The notes beneath the pieces are model-generated. The model was given only the letters and a program-made list of their open reading frames with translations. It had not been told where the DNA came from and made no database searches. The position numbers were made by a program, and so were the translations under genes. DNA of 64,000 bases from Hymenobacter metallicola (GTDB lineage: Bacteria > Bacteroidota > Bacteroidia > Cytophagales > Hymenobacteraceae), in the NCBI RefSeq assembly GCF_004745645.1, contig NZ_SRMB01000003.1, positions 248,001 through 312,000 of the forward strand, read 5' to 3'. Below are positions 63,964-64,000 of this stretch, piece by piece; position 1 is the stretch's first letter, and each line of letters begins with the position of its first letter.

Positions 63964-64000
63964 ATGCGCCTTCTCCTGGTCATACTTATTCTGAGTGCCG
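63964..64000 (+). CDS. Start of a secreted or membrane protein, cut by window edge
   Basis: An ATG at 63964, 25 bases after the acylase stop, is followed by MRLLLVILILSA, the opening of a signal peptide or membrane helix. The rest lies outside the window. Its closeness suggests co-transcription with the acylase gene. Confidence 0.6.
   Translation, partial: MRLLLVILILSA

Overview
This window looks like chromosome from a GC-rich member of the Bacteroidota, most likely Hymenobacter or a close relative (order Cytophagales). The evidence is six secreted proteins with C-terminal type IX secretion (T9SS) sorting domains, four delta-60-repeat proteins, many short SKKD-type lipoproteins, TAnnTTTG-like -7 promoter boxes with very short leaders, and interspersed GTCATGCTGA-type palindromes. 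I see no rRNA, tRNA, CRISPR array, transposase or phage genes.

Region 1 (1-1817) is the 5' part of an S9A prolyl oligopeptidase that runs off the left edge. Region 2 (2026-14401) is the standout: nine genes, all on the minus strand. In transcription order they encode a vWA-like lipoprotein, a three-helix membrane protein, a tubulin/FtsZ-superfamily protein, a 1156-residue actin/Hsp70-fold ATPase, a small membrane protein, a 520-residue membrane protein with a Pro/Ala-rich linker, a MotA/TolQ/ZorA-like channel protein with a long helical tail, an unknown 190-residue protein, and a MotB/OmpA-like (ZorB-like) protein. Together they suggest an ion-powered, envelope-spanning machine coupled to two cytomotive NTPase folds, for membrane remodelling or possibly defence. 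Two of the unknown genes (2728-3300 and 6669-7115) are visibly AT-richer than the rest.

Region 3 (14708-19818) holds a lipoprotein, a DUF4272 protein, a sugar-nucleotidyltransferase with a beta-helix tail, and a LemA-TPM-TPM operon. Region 4 (19895-31773) holds four paralogous delta-60-repeat T9SS cargo proteins, interrupted by a DEDDh exonuclease and a DUF1684 protein. Region 5 (31857-41385) holds polA, a DoxX-like protein, a YpdA-type flavoprotein flanked by two related lipocalin-like lipoproteins, a FadL-type porin with an SGNH esterase lipoprotein, and a cyanophycinase-like peptidase.

Region 6 (41821-64000) is mostly housekeeping and envelope functions: adjacent mgtE and corA magnesium transporters, arfB, an M13 metallopeptidase, a DUF2807 protein, a triple-PA14 T9SS protein, a DUF3667 protein, a FabH-like ketoacyl synthase, a matrixin-like T9SS metalloprotease, a DUF72 protein, RlpA with a SPOR domain, an outer-membrane barrel, a penicillin-acylase-family hydrolase, and the first codons of one more secreted protein.

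Functions are inferred by reading motifs. No database search or computation was run.
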